Positions 24,347-33,710 of a stretch of 64,000 nucleotides of DNA are shown here, piece after piece (position 1 is the stretch's first letter; the number at the start of each line of letters is the position of its first letter). Under the pieces are notes generated by a model, which ran no database searches, was not told the origin of the DNA, and worked only from the letters and a program-made list of their open reading frames with translations. The position numbers and the translations under genes were made by a program. The DNA is taken from the NCBI RefSeq assembly GCF_024360925.2, contig NZ_CP113517.1, positions 3,410,001 to 3,474,000 on the forward strand, written 5' to 3'. The stretch is from Methylomonas rapida (GTDB taxonomy: Bacteria > Pseudomonadota > Gammaproteobacteria > Methylococcales > Methylomonadaceae).

Positions 24347-25081
24347 TTAATCCTGCCGGGTCGATGATTGATCGAGACAAGCCAGCTCCGTCCGTCGATT
24401 TAATGCCTGTCCCATTTGTGTATCGTTCGGCGCCACTGGCCTGTACATGCCTTCGGATACGGTAACGATACGATGTCTTGGGATACCTTTGGCCACCAGC
24501 CAATTTTCCACTGCCTTGGCCCTGGCCAAGCCGAGTTTTCGATTGCGTTGATCGGAGCCTAGGCTGCAGGTATGCCCGGTAAGCTGAATCTTATCTGAAC
24601 AACTTTGCGCCGCATCGATTAGTGCTTGGGCTTGTTCTGGATTCAATGTTCCCAGCTTACTGGAAGCCAATTTGAAATTCACGCTGAATATCGGCTTCGC
24701 GGCCGGCTCGATTACTGGCCTTGTTTCTTGTTCATGTGCCACAGGGACTTCCCCTGCTGCCTGTGTGTCCACGGCCTGGCTCGAGCCTGTGGCGTTTTCC
24801 GGACTAGGCAAGGATGCGGGGATATTTTCCGCTGCAGGCGCATCGGTATTTTTCGCTGCCTCGGCCTGGTCCGTATGGGCCAGACCCGCTTGTGGCGGTT
24901 GCGCGGCGGTAATCTCCGCAGGCAGCTGCTGGTTGAGTGTTTGGAACAAAAGCAAGCCCAGCAAAAGAGCACAGATCACCAGCAAAAACCAGGGTGATTG
25001 ATACCATTGGGTTCTACTGCCGTCTGTGGACAGCAACACCCCGTCCAAGCCGTCATAATCAAGGGAACGGCGATTCTTCAT
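24347..25081 (-). CDS. OmpA-family protein with one N-terminal membrane anchor
   Basis: 244 residues. A cytoplasmic N-terminus (~27 residues) precedes one membrane helix (SPWFLLVICALLLGLLLFQTL), an Ala/Pro/Glu-rich linker (~50-120) and a C-terminal OmpA/MotB peptidoglycan-binding domain (KIQLTGHTCSLGSDQRNRKLGLARAKAVENWLVAKGIPRHRIVTVSEG, NRRTELAC). It anchors in the inner membrane and binds the cell wall. It opens the operon with the V4R and Roadblock genes and may tether that cytoplasmic complex to the envelope. Confidence 0.87.
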   Translation of the reverse strand: MKNRRSLDYDGLDGVLLSTDGSRTQWYQSPWFLLVICALLLGLLLFQTLNQQLPAEITAAQPPQAGLAHTDQAEAAKNTDAPAAENIPASLPSPENATGSSQAVDTQAAGEVPVAHEQETRPVIEPAAKPIFSVNFKLASSKLGTLNPEQAQALIDAAQSCSDKIQLTGHTCSLGSDQRNRKLGLARAKAVENWLVAKGIPRHRIVTVSEGMYRPVAPNDTQMGQALNRRTELACLDQSSTRQD

Positions 25082-25164
25082 CCTATTTCCTCTGCCACTA
25101 TTGGAGAATATGGAAATTGCAGACTGCGTTACCCGAGAAAATCGTGATATGCATCACACAAAAG

Positions 25165-25279
25165 TATAATAGAAATTTGAATTCCAAAAACACATAAGTT
25201 GCGAGGAACGTTTGCGCTTCCTTCGCGCATTGAATCCAGAACTCGATTAAAAGCCGATTGCAGTAAAATCGGCTTTTTT
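25165..25279 (+). promoter_or_regulatory. Candidate leader with terminator before the amidohydrolase gene
   Basis: A TATAAT at 25165-25170 with a poor -35 is followed by ~75 bases and a good intrinsic terminator (AAGCCGATT 25251-25259, AATCGGCTT 25267-25275, T-run to 25279). The start codon of the next gene is at 25296. Transcription of that gene from this promoter would have to pass the terminator, so attenuation or a small RNA is plausible. Confidence 0.45.
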
Positions 25280-25295
25280 AAACTTGGAAAACAAC

Positions 25296-26603
25296 ATGCA
25301 AGTCGATCTTCTGCTTCAAGCGCGCTGGCTGATCCCGGTGGAACCGGAGTCAGTCACTCATGAAAATTACAGCCTGGTCATCGACGACGGCAAGATCATC
25401 GATGTGCTGGACAACGCCGAGGCGCTACAAAAATACCAGCCTCGTGCAGTGGAAAAACTGGACCGGCATGTCTTGATTCCCGGCTTGATCAATTGCCATA
25501 CGCACGCGGCGATGTCGTTGCTGTCCGGCATCGCCGACGACTTACCGCTGATGGATTGGCTGCAAAATCACATCTGGCCGGCGGAACAAAAATGGGTCAG
25601 CGAGGCGTTCGTGCGCGACGGCACCGATCTGGCCATAGCCGAAATGCTGCGCGGTGGCACCACCTGTTTCAATGACATGTATTTCTTTCCGGACGTCGTC
25701 GCCCAGCAAGCCATCGCGCATGGCATTCGCGCGAACGTCGGCCTGATCGTATTCGACTTTCCCACCGTATGGGCGGAAAACGCCGATGTCTATTTGAGCA
25801 AGGGGCTGGCTTTACATGAAACCTTGCGGCACGAGCGCCTGATCAGCACATCGTTTGCCCCGCACGCGCCGTACACGGTATCGGACGAACCGCTGCGCAA
25901 AATGCGCACCTTTGCCGACGAACTGGATGCCACGATACACATGCATCTGCACGAAACCCGGCATGAAGTACTGGAACAGCAGCAAAAAACCGGGCAAACG
26001 CCCTTGCGGCGCATCAGCGACTTGGGCCTTTTGACGCCTTCGTTCATGGGCGTGCATATGACGCAATTATCCAGCGAAGAGATCGAATTTTATGCCCAAA
26101 CCGGCGCCCACATCGTGCATTGTCCAGAATCCAATCTAAAACTGGCCAGCGGTTTCTGCCCGGTGGCCGCCTGCCTGAATGCCGGCATCAATGTGGCCTT
26201 GGGCACCGACGGCGCCGCCAGCAACAATGACCAGGACATGCTGGCGGAAATGCGCACCGCGGCGCTGTTGGCGAAAGGTGTTTCCGGCAACGCCAGCGCG
26301 GTATCGGCGATGCAGGCCTTGAAAATGGCGACGATCAACGGCGCCAAGGCATTGGGCCTCGATGACGAGATTGGCTCCTTGAGCATAGGCAAGGCGGCCG
26401 ATATCGTAGCCATCGATTTGAGTGACGTGGAAACGCAACCCGTGTTCAATCCTTTGGCGCAAGTCGTCTATGCCGCCAGCCGGCATCAAGTCTCCGATGT
26501 CTGGATCGCGGGCAAGCGAGTATTGAACAAACGACAGCTGACGACATTGGATTTGCATGAACTCAGACATCGCACCGAGGCTTGGCAACGGCGTCTCGCA
26601 TAA
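25296..26603 (+). CDS. mtaD: TRZ/ATZ-family amidohydrolase (MTA/SAH deaminase-like)
   Basis: 435 residues from the ATG at 25296. Metal-dependent amidohydrolase motifs: PGLINCHTHAAMSLLSGIADDLPLMDWL (H-x-H), FAPHAPYTVSD, HMHLHETRHE, and ALGTDGAASNNDQDMLAEMRTAALL (catalytic Asp). The family includes 5-methylthioadenosine and S-adenosylhomocysteine deaminases (MtaD) and related deaminases. The predicted reaction is cytosolic deamination of an adenosine thioether. Exact substrate is inferred from the family. Confidence 0.88.
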   Translation: MQVDLLLQARWLIPVEPESVTHENYSLVIDDGKIIDVLDNAEALQKYQPRAVEKLDRHVLIPGLINCHTHAAMSLLSGIADDLPLMDWLQNHIWPAEQKWVSEAFVRDGTDLAIAEMLRGGTTCFNDMYFFPDVVAQQAIAHGIRANVGLIVFDFPTVWAENADVYLSKGLALHETLRHERLISTSFAPHAPYTVSDEPLRKMRTFADELDATIHMHLHETRHEVLEQQQKTGQTPLRRISDLGLLTPSFMGVHMTQLSSEEIEFYAQTGAHIVHCPESNLKLASGFCPVAACLNAGINVALGTDGAASNNDQDMLAEMRTAALLAKGVSGNASAVSAMQALKMATINGAKALGLDDEIGSLSIGKAADIVAIDLSDVETQPVFNPLAQVVYAASRHQVSDVWIAGKRVLNKRQLTTLDLHELRHRTEAWQRRLA

Positions 26604-26681
26604 CCCGCACCGCACACCGTGGCCATGTTCTGCGTAAATCAATACTCGGTACTGGCGAAATTTGGAGCGCGAAAAACCCGA

Positions 26682-27296
26682 TCAGCGCGGCAAACAGCCG
26701 CGTAAGAACAGACGCGTGACCTGGGCCACCCAAGCCGCTATTTCGGCTTCGTCGGGCGGCGATTCCAAGCCCAATTGCAATCGTTGCATGCGCTCGCCGC
26801 GCAAGGCATTGACGAATTGATCCGCCAGAAAGTGCGGATCGATGGCGGCGATCCGGCCGGCCTGTTGCTGGCGGCTGAAATAATCGGCCAGACGCCCTAG
26901 CGTGCGGCGAGGGCCGTGTTCGTAAAATTGGGTCGCCAGATCGGGAAAACGCGCCGATTCGCCGATCAGAATCGCCCGCATCCTGATGACGTCCGGCCGG
27001 GTAAGGCGAAACAAGAAGTGGCGGCCGAAAATTTCCAAGGCTTCAGTCAACTCGCAATCGTCTTTGAGGCCATCGATGAATTGATCGCTGCATCGGCGGA
27101 TCAAGGCGCCGAACACGCCGGATTTGCCGCCGAACTGGTTATAAATCGTGCGTAGCGACACCCTGGCATCGCGCGCCAGAGCCTCCATGCTAAGGTCGCC
27201 GTAGCCATGCTCCAGGAAAAGTCTAAGCGCAGCATCGAGCAACCTGTCGCGGCTGAGTTGTTCATTGCCTTTGGGCGGGCGTCCGCATTTGATCAT
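26682..27296 (-). CDS. TetR-family transcriptional regulator
   Basis: 204 residues; the ATG at 27296 is chosen because longer frames run through non-coding DNA. The N-terminal helix-turn-helix is LLDAALRLFLEHGYGDLSMEALARDARVSLRTIYNQFGGKSGVFGALI. The C-terminal ligand domain resembles the AcrR-like group (RGERMQRLQLGLESPPDEAEIAAWVAQVTRLFLRG). It is divergent from the RND efflux operon that begins at 27828 and is its likely repressor. Confidence 0.9.
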   Translation of the reverse strand: MIKCGRPPKGNEQLSRDRLLDAALRLFLEHGYGDLSMEALARDARVSLRTIYNQFGGKSGVFGALIRRCSDQFIDGLKDDCELTEALEIFGRHFLFRLTRPDVIRMRAILIGESARFPDLATQFYEHGPRRTLGRLADYFSRQQQAGRIAAIDPHFLADQFVNALRGERMQRLQLGLESPPDEAEIAAWVAQVTRLFLRGCLPR

Positions 27297-27476
27297 GATG
27301 AAATTAATCCAAAAAGCATTCGGTCCAGAAACATACAAAAACCATCTGTTTGCAATTCGACCGCAGTCGAACCCACGCGTAACACAACCTCGTTGAGGCG
27401 TGTGGGAAGCGTTCGTTAGCCTGTCGGACCATGAGCGGTTTCCACACGTCAACCCATTGGGTAAGCCTATCACCCC

Positions 27477-27506
27477 ACCCTTCGACTAGCTCAGGGCGAA
27501 CGGGGT
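27477..27506. repeat. Short palindromic repeat (TTCGAC...GGCGAACGG type)
   Basis: ACCCTTCGACTAGCTCAGGGCGAACGGGGT, read in two pieces, is the widespread extragenic palindrome CCTTCGAC-AGCTCAGGGCGAACGG seen in many proteobacteria. Single copy in this window. Confidence 0.6.
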
Positions 27507-27551
27507 TTTGATAGGCTCGACTACGTTTTTTAGGATGATCGACTTTCCTTG

Positions 27552-27710
27552 AACCTAGAAAAATCATTTTGCCCACGAAACACACGAAAATCACGAAAAG
27601 TTTCAAACCGTTATCACACCTGAGAGCAGCATCGAACAGGTGATTCGATAAGCTTCATAATGCAATGATTTCTTTCGTGTATTTCGAGGACTTACTGCCG
27701 TTTTTAGGTT
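27552..27710. repeat. MITE-like palindromic repeat, copy 3
   Basis: About 159 bp from AACCTAGAAAAATCA to CCGTTTTTAGGTT; the outer AACCTA/TAGGTT pair is inverted. The inside follows copy 1 closely, including CACGAAACACACGAAAATC and TTTCTTTCGTGTATTTCG. Inserted in the regulatory gap between the TetR gene and the RND operon. Confidence 0.7.
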
Positions 27711-27744
27711 GAACGTACCGAACTTCAGGCGCAAGGAAAATGCA

Positions 27745-27794
27745 TTGACGCGGCCAAGGATGATACCCTAAACTAAACGGTAAGGTAAATTACC
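27745..27794 (+). promoter_or_regulatory. Candidate promoter and TetR operator of the RND operon
   Basis: TTGACG (27745-27750), an 18-base spacer and TAAACT (27769-27774) form a plausible promoter. Just after it GGTAA is repeated (27779-27783, 27784-27788) and faces TTACC (27790-27794), giving the inverted repeat GGTAA-A-TTACC. A repressor bound there would block the promoter. Confidence 0.45.
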
Positions 27795-27827
27795 ATTTTA
27801 TTTTCATCAAGCGTGGAGAGGCGTGCA

Positions 27828-29039
27828 ATGGAACAATCAAACCAAGTCGAGGCAATCAGGAACGCTCGTTTTTCGGCAGCCGTTTTCTCGCGTCATATCG
27901 CACAATCATTATTGATTTCAACCTGCGCGCTGGCATTGCTGGCGGGCTGCGAAAAAAACCAACCAGCCGGGCAAGCCAAGATGGAACCACCCGTCAAGAT
28001 CGCTCTGCCCTTGATTCAGGAAACTACCGAATGGGACGAATACACGGGCCGTATCGAAGCCATCGACGCCGTCGAAGTCCGGGCCCGCGTCAGCGGCTAT
28101 CTGGAAAAAGTCAATTTCACCGCCGGCGCCAAAGTCAGGAAGGATGATTTGCTGTTCGTGATCGACCCCAAACCGTTCAAGGCGCAACTGAACTATGCCA
28201 CCGCCGAACTGGAACGCGCCAAGACCAAGCAGGAACTGGCCAAAAACGACTTGGAGCGCGCCGAAAACTTGTTTGCAGCCAAGGCCATCTCCGCCGAAGA
28301 ATACGACGCCCGCCAGAAAGGCCTGCGCGAAACTGCCGCCGCGGTGACGTCCGCCGAAGCCAATGTCTACACGGCCAAGCTGAACCTGGATTATACCGAA
28401 ATCCGCGCCCCCATCAGCGGTCGCATCGGCCGGGAAATGGTCACGGTCGGCAATCTAGTCAACGCCGGCGGCGACGGCACCTTGCTGACCAACATCGTTT
28501 CGACCGACCCGGTTTACGTCTATGTCGATGCCGACGAACAATCGGTCTTGAAATACCGCCGCCGCGCTCAGCAACAAGGCGAGGCTAACGCCGGCTTGAA
28601 AGGCACGCAAGTACAGTTGGCGGTTGCCGACGAAAGCGATTTTCCGCATCAAGGCCGACTGGATTACGTCGCGCCACAGGCCAACGCGGCGACCGGCACC
28701 GTGACCTTGCGCGGCGTATTCGCCAATCCCGACGAATTGCTGAGTCCGGGCTTTTTCGCCCGGATGCGGGTGCGCGGCAGCGATCCTTACCAAGCCACCT
28801 TGTTGCCGGACAGAGCGATAGGCACCGACCAATCCCAGCGTTTCGTCTGGTTGGTCAAGCCGGATAATCAACTGGAATACCGCCAAGTCACCCCCGGTGC
28901 TCGCATCGGCCAGATGCGCGTGATCAAGGACGGTCTCACGCCCGATGACTGGGTGGTCGTCGAGGGCGCGCAGAAACTCAGGCCGGGCATGAGCGTCAAG
29001 CCGGAACGCATCACGCTGGATGGCCAGGGAGCTCAATAG
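27828..29039 (+). CDS. RND efflux periplasmic adaptor lipoprotein
   Basis: 403 residues from the ATG at 27828 (GGAGAGG seven bases upstream; an in-frame GTG at 27813 is less likely). The lipoprotein signal ends at LALLAGC. A MexE/AcrA-type biotinyl-lipoyl and hairpin region follows (YTGRIEAIDAVEVRARVSGYLEKVNFTAGAKVRKDDLLFVIDPKPF; EIRAPISGRIGREMVTVGNLV). It links the inner-membrane pump to the outer-membrane channel. First gene of a three-gene operon; spaced 3 bases from the next. Confidence 0.93.
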   Translation: MEQSNQVEAIRNARFSAAVFSRHIAQSLLISTCALALLAGCEKNQPAGQAKMEPPVKIALPLIQETTEWDEYTGRIEAIDAVEVRARVSGYLEKVNFTAGAKVRKDDLLFVIDPKPFKAQLNYATAELERAKTKQELAKNDLERAENLFAAKAISAEEYDARQKGLRETAAAVTSAEANVYTAKLNLDYTEIRAPISGRIGREMVTVGNLVNAGGDGTLLTNIVSTDPVYVYVDADEQSVLKYRRRAQQQGEANAGLKGTQVQLAVADESDFPHQGRLDYVAPQANAATGTVTLRGVFANPDELLSPGFFARMRVRGSDPYQATLLPDRAIGTDQSQRFVWLVKPDNQLEYRQVTPGARIGQMRVIKDGLTPDDWVVVEGAQKLRPGMSVKPERITLDGQGAQ

Positions 29040-29042
29040 ACC

Positions 29043-32000
29043 ATGGACAAATTCAGCCATTTTTTCATCGACCGGCCAATTTTCGCGTCGGTACTGTCCA
29101 TCGTCATCGTATTGGTCGGCGCGCTGGCGCTGATCGGTCTACCGATCGCGCAGTATCCGGAAATCGCCCCACCGACCGTGGTCGTCAGCACCACCTACCC
29201 CGGTGCCAACGCCAAGGTCGTCGCCGACACGGTGGCAACCCCGATTGAACAGGAAGTCAACGGGGTCGAAGACATGCTGTACATGTCGTCGCAATCCACC
29301 AACAGCGGCACGATGTCGCTGACCATCACCTTCAAACCCGGCACCAACCTGGACAAGGCCCAGGTCTTGGTGCAAAACCGGGTAGCGCTGGCCGAACCCA
29401 AACTGCCGGAAGAAGTGCGCCGGCAGGGTCTCAGCGTCAAGAAGCGCAGCCCTGATTTGAGCTTGGTCGTCAACCTGATCTCCCCCGACAAACGCTACGA
29501 CAGCGTTTATTTGAGCAACTACGCCTTGCTGCAACTGAAAGACACCCTGGCCAGATTGCCGGGTGTCGGCGAGATATTGGTATTCGGCGCCCGCGATTAC
29601 AGCATGCGGCTGTGGCTGAATCCGGAAAAAATCGCCGCCCGCGACCTGACCGCCAGCGAAGTCGTGGCGGCCGTGCGTGAACAAAACGTGCAGGTCGCCG
29701 CTGGCGTGGTCGGCCAGCAACCCTCCGAGGAAAAAGCCGAATATCAATACACCGTCAGCACGCTGGGCCGCTTGCAGACCCCGGAACAATTCGGCGACAT
29801 CGTCATCAAGCAAGGCGCGGATGGCGAAATCACCCGCTTGAAGGACGTGGCGCGCATCGAATTGGGCGCTAAGGACTACAACTCCGGTCTGTACCTGGAC
29901 GGCGAGGAATCGGTTGGCTTGGCGATTTTCCAATTGCCGGGCTCCAATGCGATCGACACCAAAAAAGCCGTGGTCGAGGCGATGGAGAAAATGAAGCCGC
30001 GCTTCCCGCAAGGCCTGGATTATTTATTGGTTTACGACACCGTGGTGTTCGTGCAGCAATCCATCGACGCGGTGGTCAAAACCCTGTTCGAAGCCTTGGC
30101 ATTGGTGGTGCTGGTCGTCATCATCTTTCTGCAAAACTGGCGCGCCTCCATCATTCCGCTGCTGGCGGTACCGGTGTCGTTGATCGGCACTTTCGCGGTA
30201 ATGGCGGCGATGGGCCTGTCGTTGAACACCCTGTCGCTGTTCGGCCTGGTGTTGGCGATCGGCATCGTGGTCGACGACGCCATTGTCGTGGTCGAGAACG
30301 TCGAGCGCCATATCGGCGAGGGCATGAACGCCCGCGAGGCCACCCGCATCGCGATGAGCGAGGTGGTGGGGCCTATCATCGCCACCACGCTGGTATTGAT
30401 CGCCGTTTTCGTGCCGACCGCCTTCATCACCGGCGTATCGGGCGCGTTCTACAAGCAGTTCGCATTGACCATCGCGGTGTCGACGGTGATCTCGACCTTC
30501 AATTCATTGACCTTGAGCCCGGCTTTGTGCGCGCTGCTGCTGGACAGGGCGCACGGCAACAAGGACGCGTTCTCGCGTTTGCTGGACAGATTGTTTGGCT
30601 GGTTTTTCGTACCGTTCAACAGCTTCTTCGAACGCTTTAGTTCAGGCTACGGTCGCCTGGTCGGGCGCACGATACGCATGAGCACACTGGTGCTGGTGCT
30701 CTATGTCGCCCTGAACGGCTTGAACTTTCTGGCATTCGAAAAAGTGCCCACCGGCTTCATTCCGCAACAGGATCAGGGCTATTTGATCTTGTACGCGCAG
30801 TTGCCGGATGCGGCTTCCTTGTCGCGCACGCAGGATGTCATGAGAAAAGCCGCGCCGATTATTCTGGAAACCGAAGGCGTCGCCCACGTCAATGCTTACG
30901 TCGGCTGGTCGGTATTGACCGGCGCCAGCCAATCCAACGTGGCGACGATGTTCGCCCGGCTCAAGGGATTTGAAGATCGCGCCGGCCATCCTGAATTGTA
31001 TGCCGATGAAATCGTCAAAAAACTGACGCAACGTTTGTCCGGCATCGAAGACGCCCATATCGCGGTGTTTGCGCCGCCGCCGGTGCGCGGCATGAGCGCG
31101 GTCGGCGGCTTCAAGGTGCAAATCCAGGATAGGAGCAATGCAGGCATCGCCGAGCTGGAAAAAGTCACCAATGACATGATCGCCCAAGGCAATCAACAAC
31201 CCGGCATGGCCCGCTTGTTCACGACCTTTCGCGCCAACGTGCCGCAGTTGTTCGTCGACGTCGACCGTACCCGCGCCAAAGCCATGGACATTCCGCTGCG
31301 CGACCTGTTCGAAACCCTGCAGATTTATCTCGGGTCTTTGTACGTCAACGACTTGAATGCGTTCGGCCGCACCTATCAGGTGGTAGCGCAGGCCGACGCC
31401 GAGTTTAGAATGAAACCCAACGACATCACCGAACTAAAGACCAAAAACAACCAAGGCGGCATGGTGCCGCTGGGCGCGGTCGCCAAGGTCGAGGAAATCG
31501 TCGGACCGGACAAGATCACGCGCTACAACATGTACACGGCCGCCGAGATCAACGGCAACACACTGCCCGGTGTCAGTTCCGGCCAGGCCATCGACGTGAT
31601 GGGCAACATGCTGCGCGCCCAGTTGCCGCCCGGCTTCGACTTCGAATGGACCGAGTTGAGCCTGCAACAAGTTTTGGCCGGCAACGTGGCTTTGTTGGTG
31701 TTTCCATTGAGCGTGGTATTCGTGTTTTTGGCGCTGGCCGCGCAATACGAGAGCTGGTCGCTGCCGTTCGCGGTCATTCTGATCGTGCCGACCTGTATCC
31801 TGTCGTCGATGGCCGGCGTTTGGCTCAGCAACATGGATAACAACATCTTCACGCAGATCGGTTTCATCGTGTTGGTGGGGCTTGCCAGTAAAAACGCAAT
31901 TTTGATCGTCGAGTTCGCCAAACATAGACAGGAAGCAGGCCTCGACGCCTTCAAGGCCGTGGTGGAAGCCGCGCGTATCCGTTTGCGGCCGATTCTGATG

Positions 32001-32240
32001 ACTTCGTTCGCGTTCATCATGGGGGTGTTGCCCTTGGTCATGGCGCAAGGCGCCGGCGCAGAATCGCGGCGTCTGTTGGGTACCGCGGTATTCAGCGGCA
32101 TGATAGGCGTAACGCTGTTCGGTTTGTTGTTGACGCCGGTGTTTTACGTCGTCGCCCAGGGTTTGTCTGCACGCTGGGCGGCTAGCCGTGCGCAGCAACC
32201 GGCTCCATCTCACCCTTCATCGTCCGAGGATAATTCATGA
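29043..32240 (+). CDS. RND multidrug efflux transporter (HAE1 family)
   Basis: 1065 residues, normal for AcrB/MexF. Begins MDKFSHFFIDRPIFASVLSIVIVLVGALA; has the proton-relay D-D pair in LAIGIVVDDAIVVVENVERH (TM4) and the second GLASKNAILIVEFA block (TM10). Large periplasmic loops follow TM1 and TM7. A trimeric proton-driven drug exporter in the inner membrane. It overlaps the following gene by four bases. The MexF-like GEGMNAREA motif and the adaptor suggest amphiphilic drugs or solvents. Confidence 0.95.
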   Translation: MDKFSHFFIDRPIFASVLSIVIVLVGALALIGLPIAQYPEIAPPTVVVSTTYPGANAKVVADTVATPIEQEVNGVEDMLYMSSQSTNSGTMSLTITFKPGTNLDKAQVLVQNRVALAEPKLPEEVRRQGLSVKKRSPDLSLVVNLISPDKRYDSVYLSNYALLQLKDTLARLPGVGEILVFGARDYSMRLWLNPEKIAARDLTASEVVAAVREQNVQVAAGVVGQQPSEEKAEYQYTVSTLGRLQTPEQFGDIVIKQGADGEITRLKDVARIELGAKDYNSGLYLDGEESVGLAIFQLPGSNAIDTKKAVVEAMEKMKPRFPQGLDYLLVYDTVVFVQQSIDAVVKTLFEALALVVLVVIIFLQNWRASIIPLLAVPVSLIGTFAVMAAMGLSLNTLSLFGLVLAIGIVVDDAIVVVENVERHIGEGMNAREATRIAMSEVVGPIIATTLVLIAVFVPTAFITGVSGAFYKQFALTIAVSTVISTFNSLTLSPALCALLLDRAHGNKDAFSRLLDRLFGWFFVPFNSFFERFSSGYGRLVGRTIRMSTLVLVLYVALNGLNFLAFEKVPTGFIPQQDQGYLILYAQLPDAASLSRTQDVMRKAAPIILETEGVAHVNAYVGWSVLTGASQSNVATMFARLKGFEDRAGHPELYADEIVKKLTQRLSGIEDAHIAVFAPPPVRGMSAVGGFKVQIQDRSNAGIAELEKVTNDMIAQGNQQPGMARLFTTFRANVPQLFVDVDRTRAKAMDIPLRDLFETLQIYLGSLYVNDLNAFGRTYQVVAQADAEFRMKPNDITELKTKNNQGGMVPLGAVAKVEEIVGPDKITRYNMYTAAEINGNTLPGVSSGQAIDVMGNMLRAQLPPGFDFEWTELSLQQVLAGNVALLVFPLSVVFVFLALAAQYESWSLPFAVILIVPTCILSSMAGVWLSNMDNNIFTQIGFIVLVGLASKNAILIVEFAKHRQEAGLDAFKAVVEAARIRLRPILMTSFAFIMGVLPLVMAQGAGAESRRLLGTAVFSGMIGVTLFGLLLTPVFYVVAQGLSARWAASRAQQPAPSHPSSSEDNS

Positions 32241-33688
32241 TGCTTCATTCCAAGTCCTGGTCGACGCTCACCGGCTTGCTCGCGTTGTCAGCCGCCGTAC
32301 TGAACGGTTGCGCGGTCGGGCCTGACTACGAAATTCCGGCGGCGAATACGCCCAGTCAATTTTCTAAGGCCACACCCACGACATTTTCCGACCGAACCCT
32401 GGAAGTCGAGTGGTGGAAAAGCTTCAACGACCCGCAACTGACCGCCCTGGTCGAACAAGCCATGGCCCATAATTACGACATTCAGCTGGCCGAGGCCAAT
32501 CTGCGCGAGGCTCGGGCGCTGTATCTGGAATCGGGCTTGAATCTGGCGCCGGCGATTACCGCGCGCGGCAGTTATACCGAATCCAAACGCAGCGTCGGTT
32601 CGATGAACAACCGCGCCTTCGTGCCGCGCGAACTGAAGCTCTACAGCACCGGCTTCGATGCCTTTTGGGAAGTGGATATTTGGGGGCGTGTTCGCCGCAG
32701 CGTCGAGGCCAGCAGCGACGAGGTCGATGCGCAGGAGGCCAGCTTGCGCGATGTCAGCGTCAGCCTGATCGCCGAAGTCGCCAGAAATTACTTTCAGTTA
32801 CGCGGTTTGCAACGCCAATTGCAGGTGGCCGAACAAAATACCGAAACTCAGGCCCAAACCCTGGAAATCACTCGGGTCCGCGCCGACAACGGCCGCGGCA
32901 CGCAATTGGACGTCGCGCGCGCCCAAGCCCAGCTCGACGGCACCCGCGCCAGCATCCCCAGCTTGACTGCGGCGATCCAGCGCGCCATTCATCGCTTGAG
33001 TGTGCTCTGCGGCCAAATGCCAAGCGCGTTGACCGAACGACTGTCCCCTGCGGCGCCGCTGCCGACGGCGCCCGACGTCGTCGCGATCGGCAGCCCCGCG
33101 GATCTATTGCGCCGCCGCCCCGACATCCGCATCGCCGAACGTGAACTGGCCGCCGCCACCGCCCGCATTGGCGTGGCTACCGCCGACCTGTTCCCGCGCG
33201 TGACCTTCGTCGGCAACATCTCGCTGGAAGCCATGACATTGTCCGGCTTGGGCGCGGCGGGCTCCGAAGCCTATTCGGTCGGCCCCAGAATCACTTGGCC
33301 GGCCTTGGATCTGGGTAAGATTTACGCCCGCATCAAGGCCGCCGATGCGCGCGCGGAAGCCAGCCTGGCCAACTATGAACAAACGGTGTTAAACGCGCTG
33401 GAAGAAACCGAAAACGCCTTGATCGGCTACAGCGAGGAGCGCAACCGGCGCAATTTATTGGCCTCGGCCGCGCAAGCCAGCGAAGAGGCGCACCACCTGG
33501 CGCAACTGCGTTATAAGGAAGGCATATCCGATTTCCTGACCTTGCTGGACAGCGAAGCTCGCTTACGCCAGGATCAAGCCCTGCTGGCACAAAGCGAAAC
33601 CGCCACCGCAACCGCCTTGACCGCCGTCTACAAGGCCTTGGGGGGCGGCTGGGAAAACGAGACACCCGCCGCTGAAGAGGATGACTGA
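32237..33688 (+). CDS. NodT/OprM-family outer-membrane efflux lipoprotein
   Basis: 483 residues. The signal peptide ends at the lipobox LNGC (SAAVLNGCAVGPDYEIP). Typical NodT features: WWKSFNDPQLTALVEQAMAHNYDIQLAEANLREARALYLESG, LRRRPDIRIAERELAAATARIGVATADLFPRVTFVG and TLLDSEARLRQDQALLAQSE. It forms the outer-membrane channel of the RND system and completes the operon with the adaptor and pump. The first of two ATG codons is used (ATGATG at 32237). Confidence 0.94.
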   Translation: MMLHSKSWSTLTGLLALSAAVLNGCAVGPDYEIPAANTPSQFSKATPTTFSDRTLEVEWWKSFNDPQLTALVEQAMAHNYDIQLAEANLREARALYLESGLNLAPAITARGSYTESKRSVGSMNNRAFVPRELKLYSTGFDAFWEVDIWGRVRRSVEASSDEVDAQEASLRDVSVSLIAEVARNYFQLRGLQRQLQVAEQNTETQAQTLEITRVRADNGRGTQLDVARAQAQLDGTRASIPSLTAAIQRAIHRLSVLCGQMPSALTERLSPAAPLPTAPDVVAIGSPADLLRRRPDIRIAERELAAATARIGVATADLFPRVTFVGNISLEAMTLSGLGAAGSEAYSVGPRITWPALDLGKIYARIKAADARAEASLANYEQTVLNALEETENALIGYSEERNRRNLLASAAQASEEAHHLAQLRYKEGISDFLTLLDSEARLRQDQALLAQSETATATALTAVYKALGGGWENETPAAEEDD

Positions 33689-33710
33689 CAGGCTTTTACC
33701 GCAGGCCCCG

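Noticed and set aside
25201..25250. SAH riboswitch before the deaminase-like gene
   Set aside because: Only a GAGGA fragment matches; the conserved core and pairing pattern are missing.
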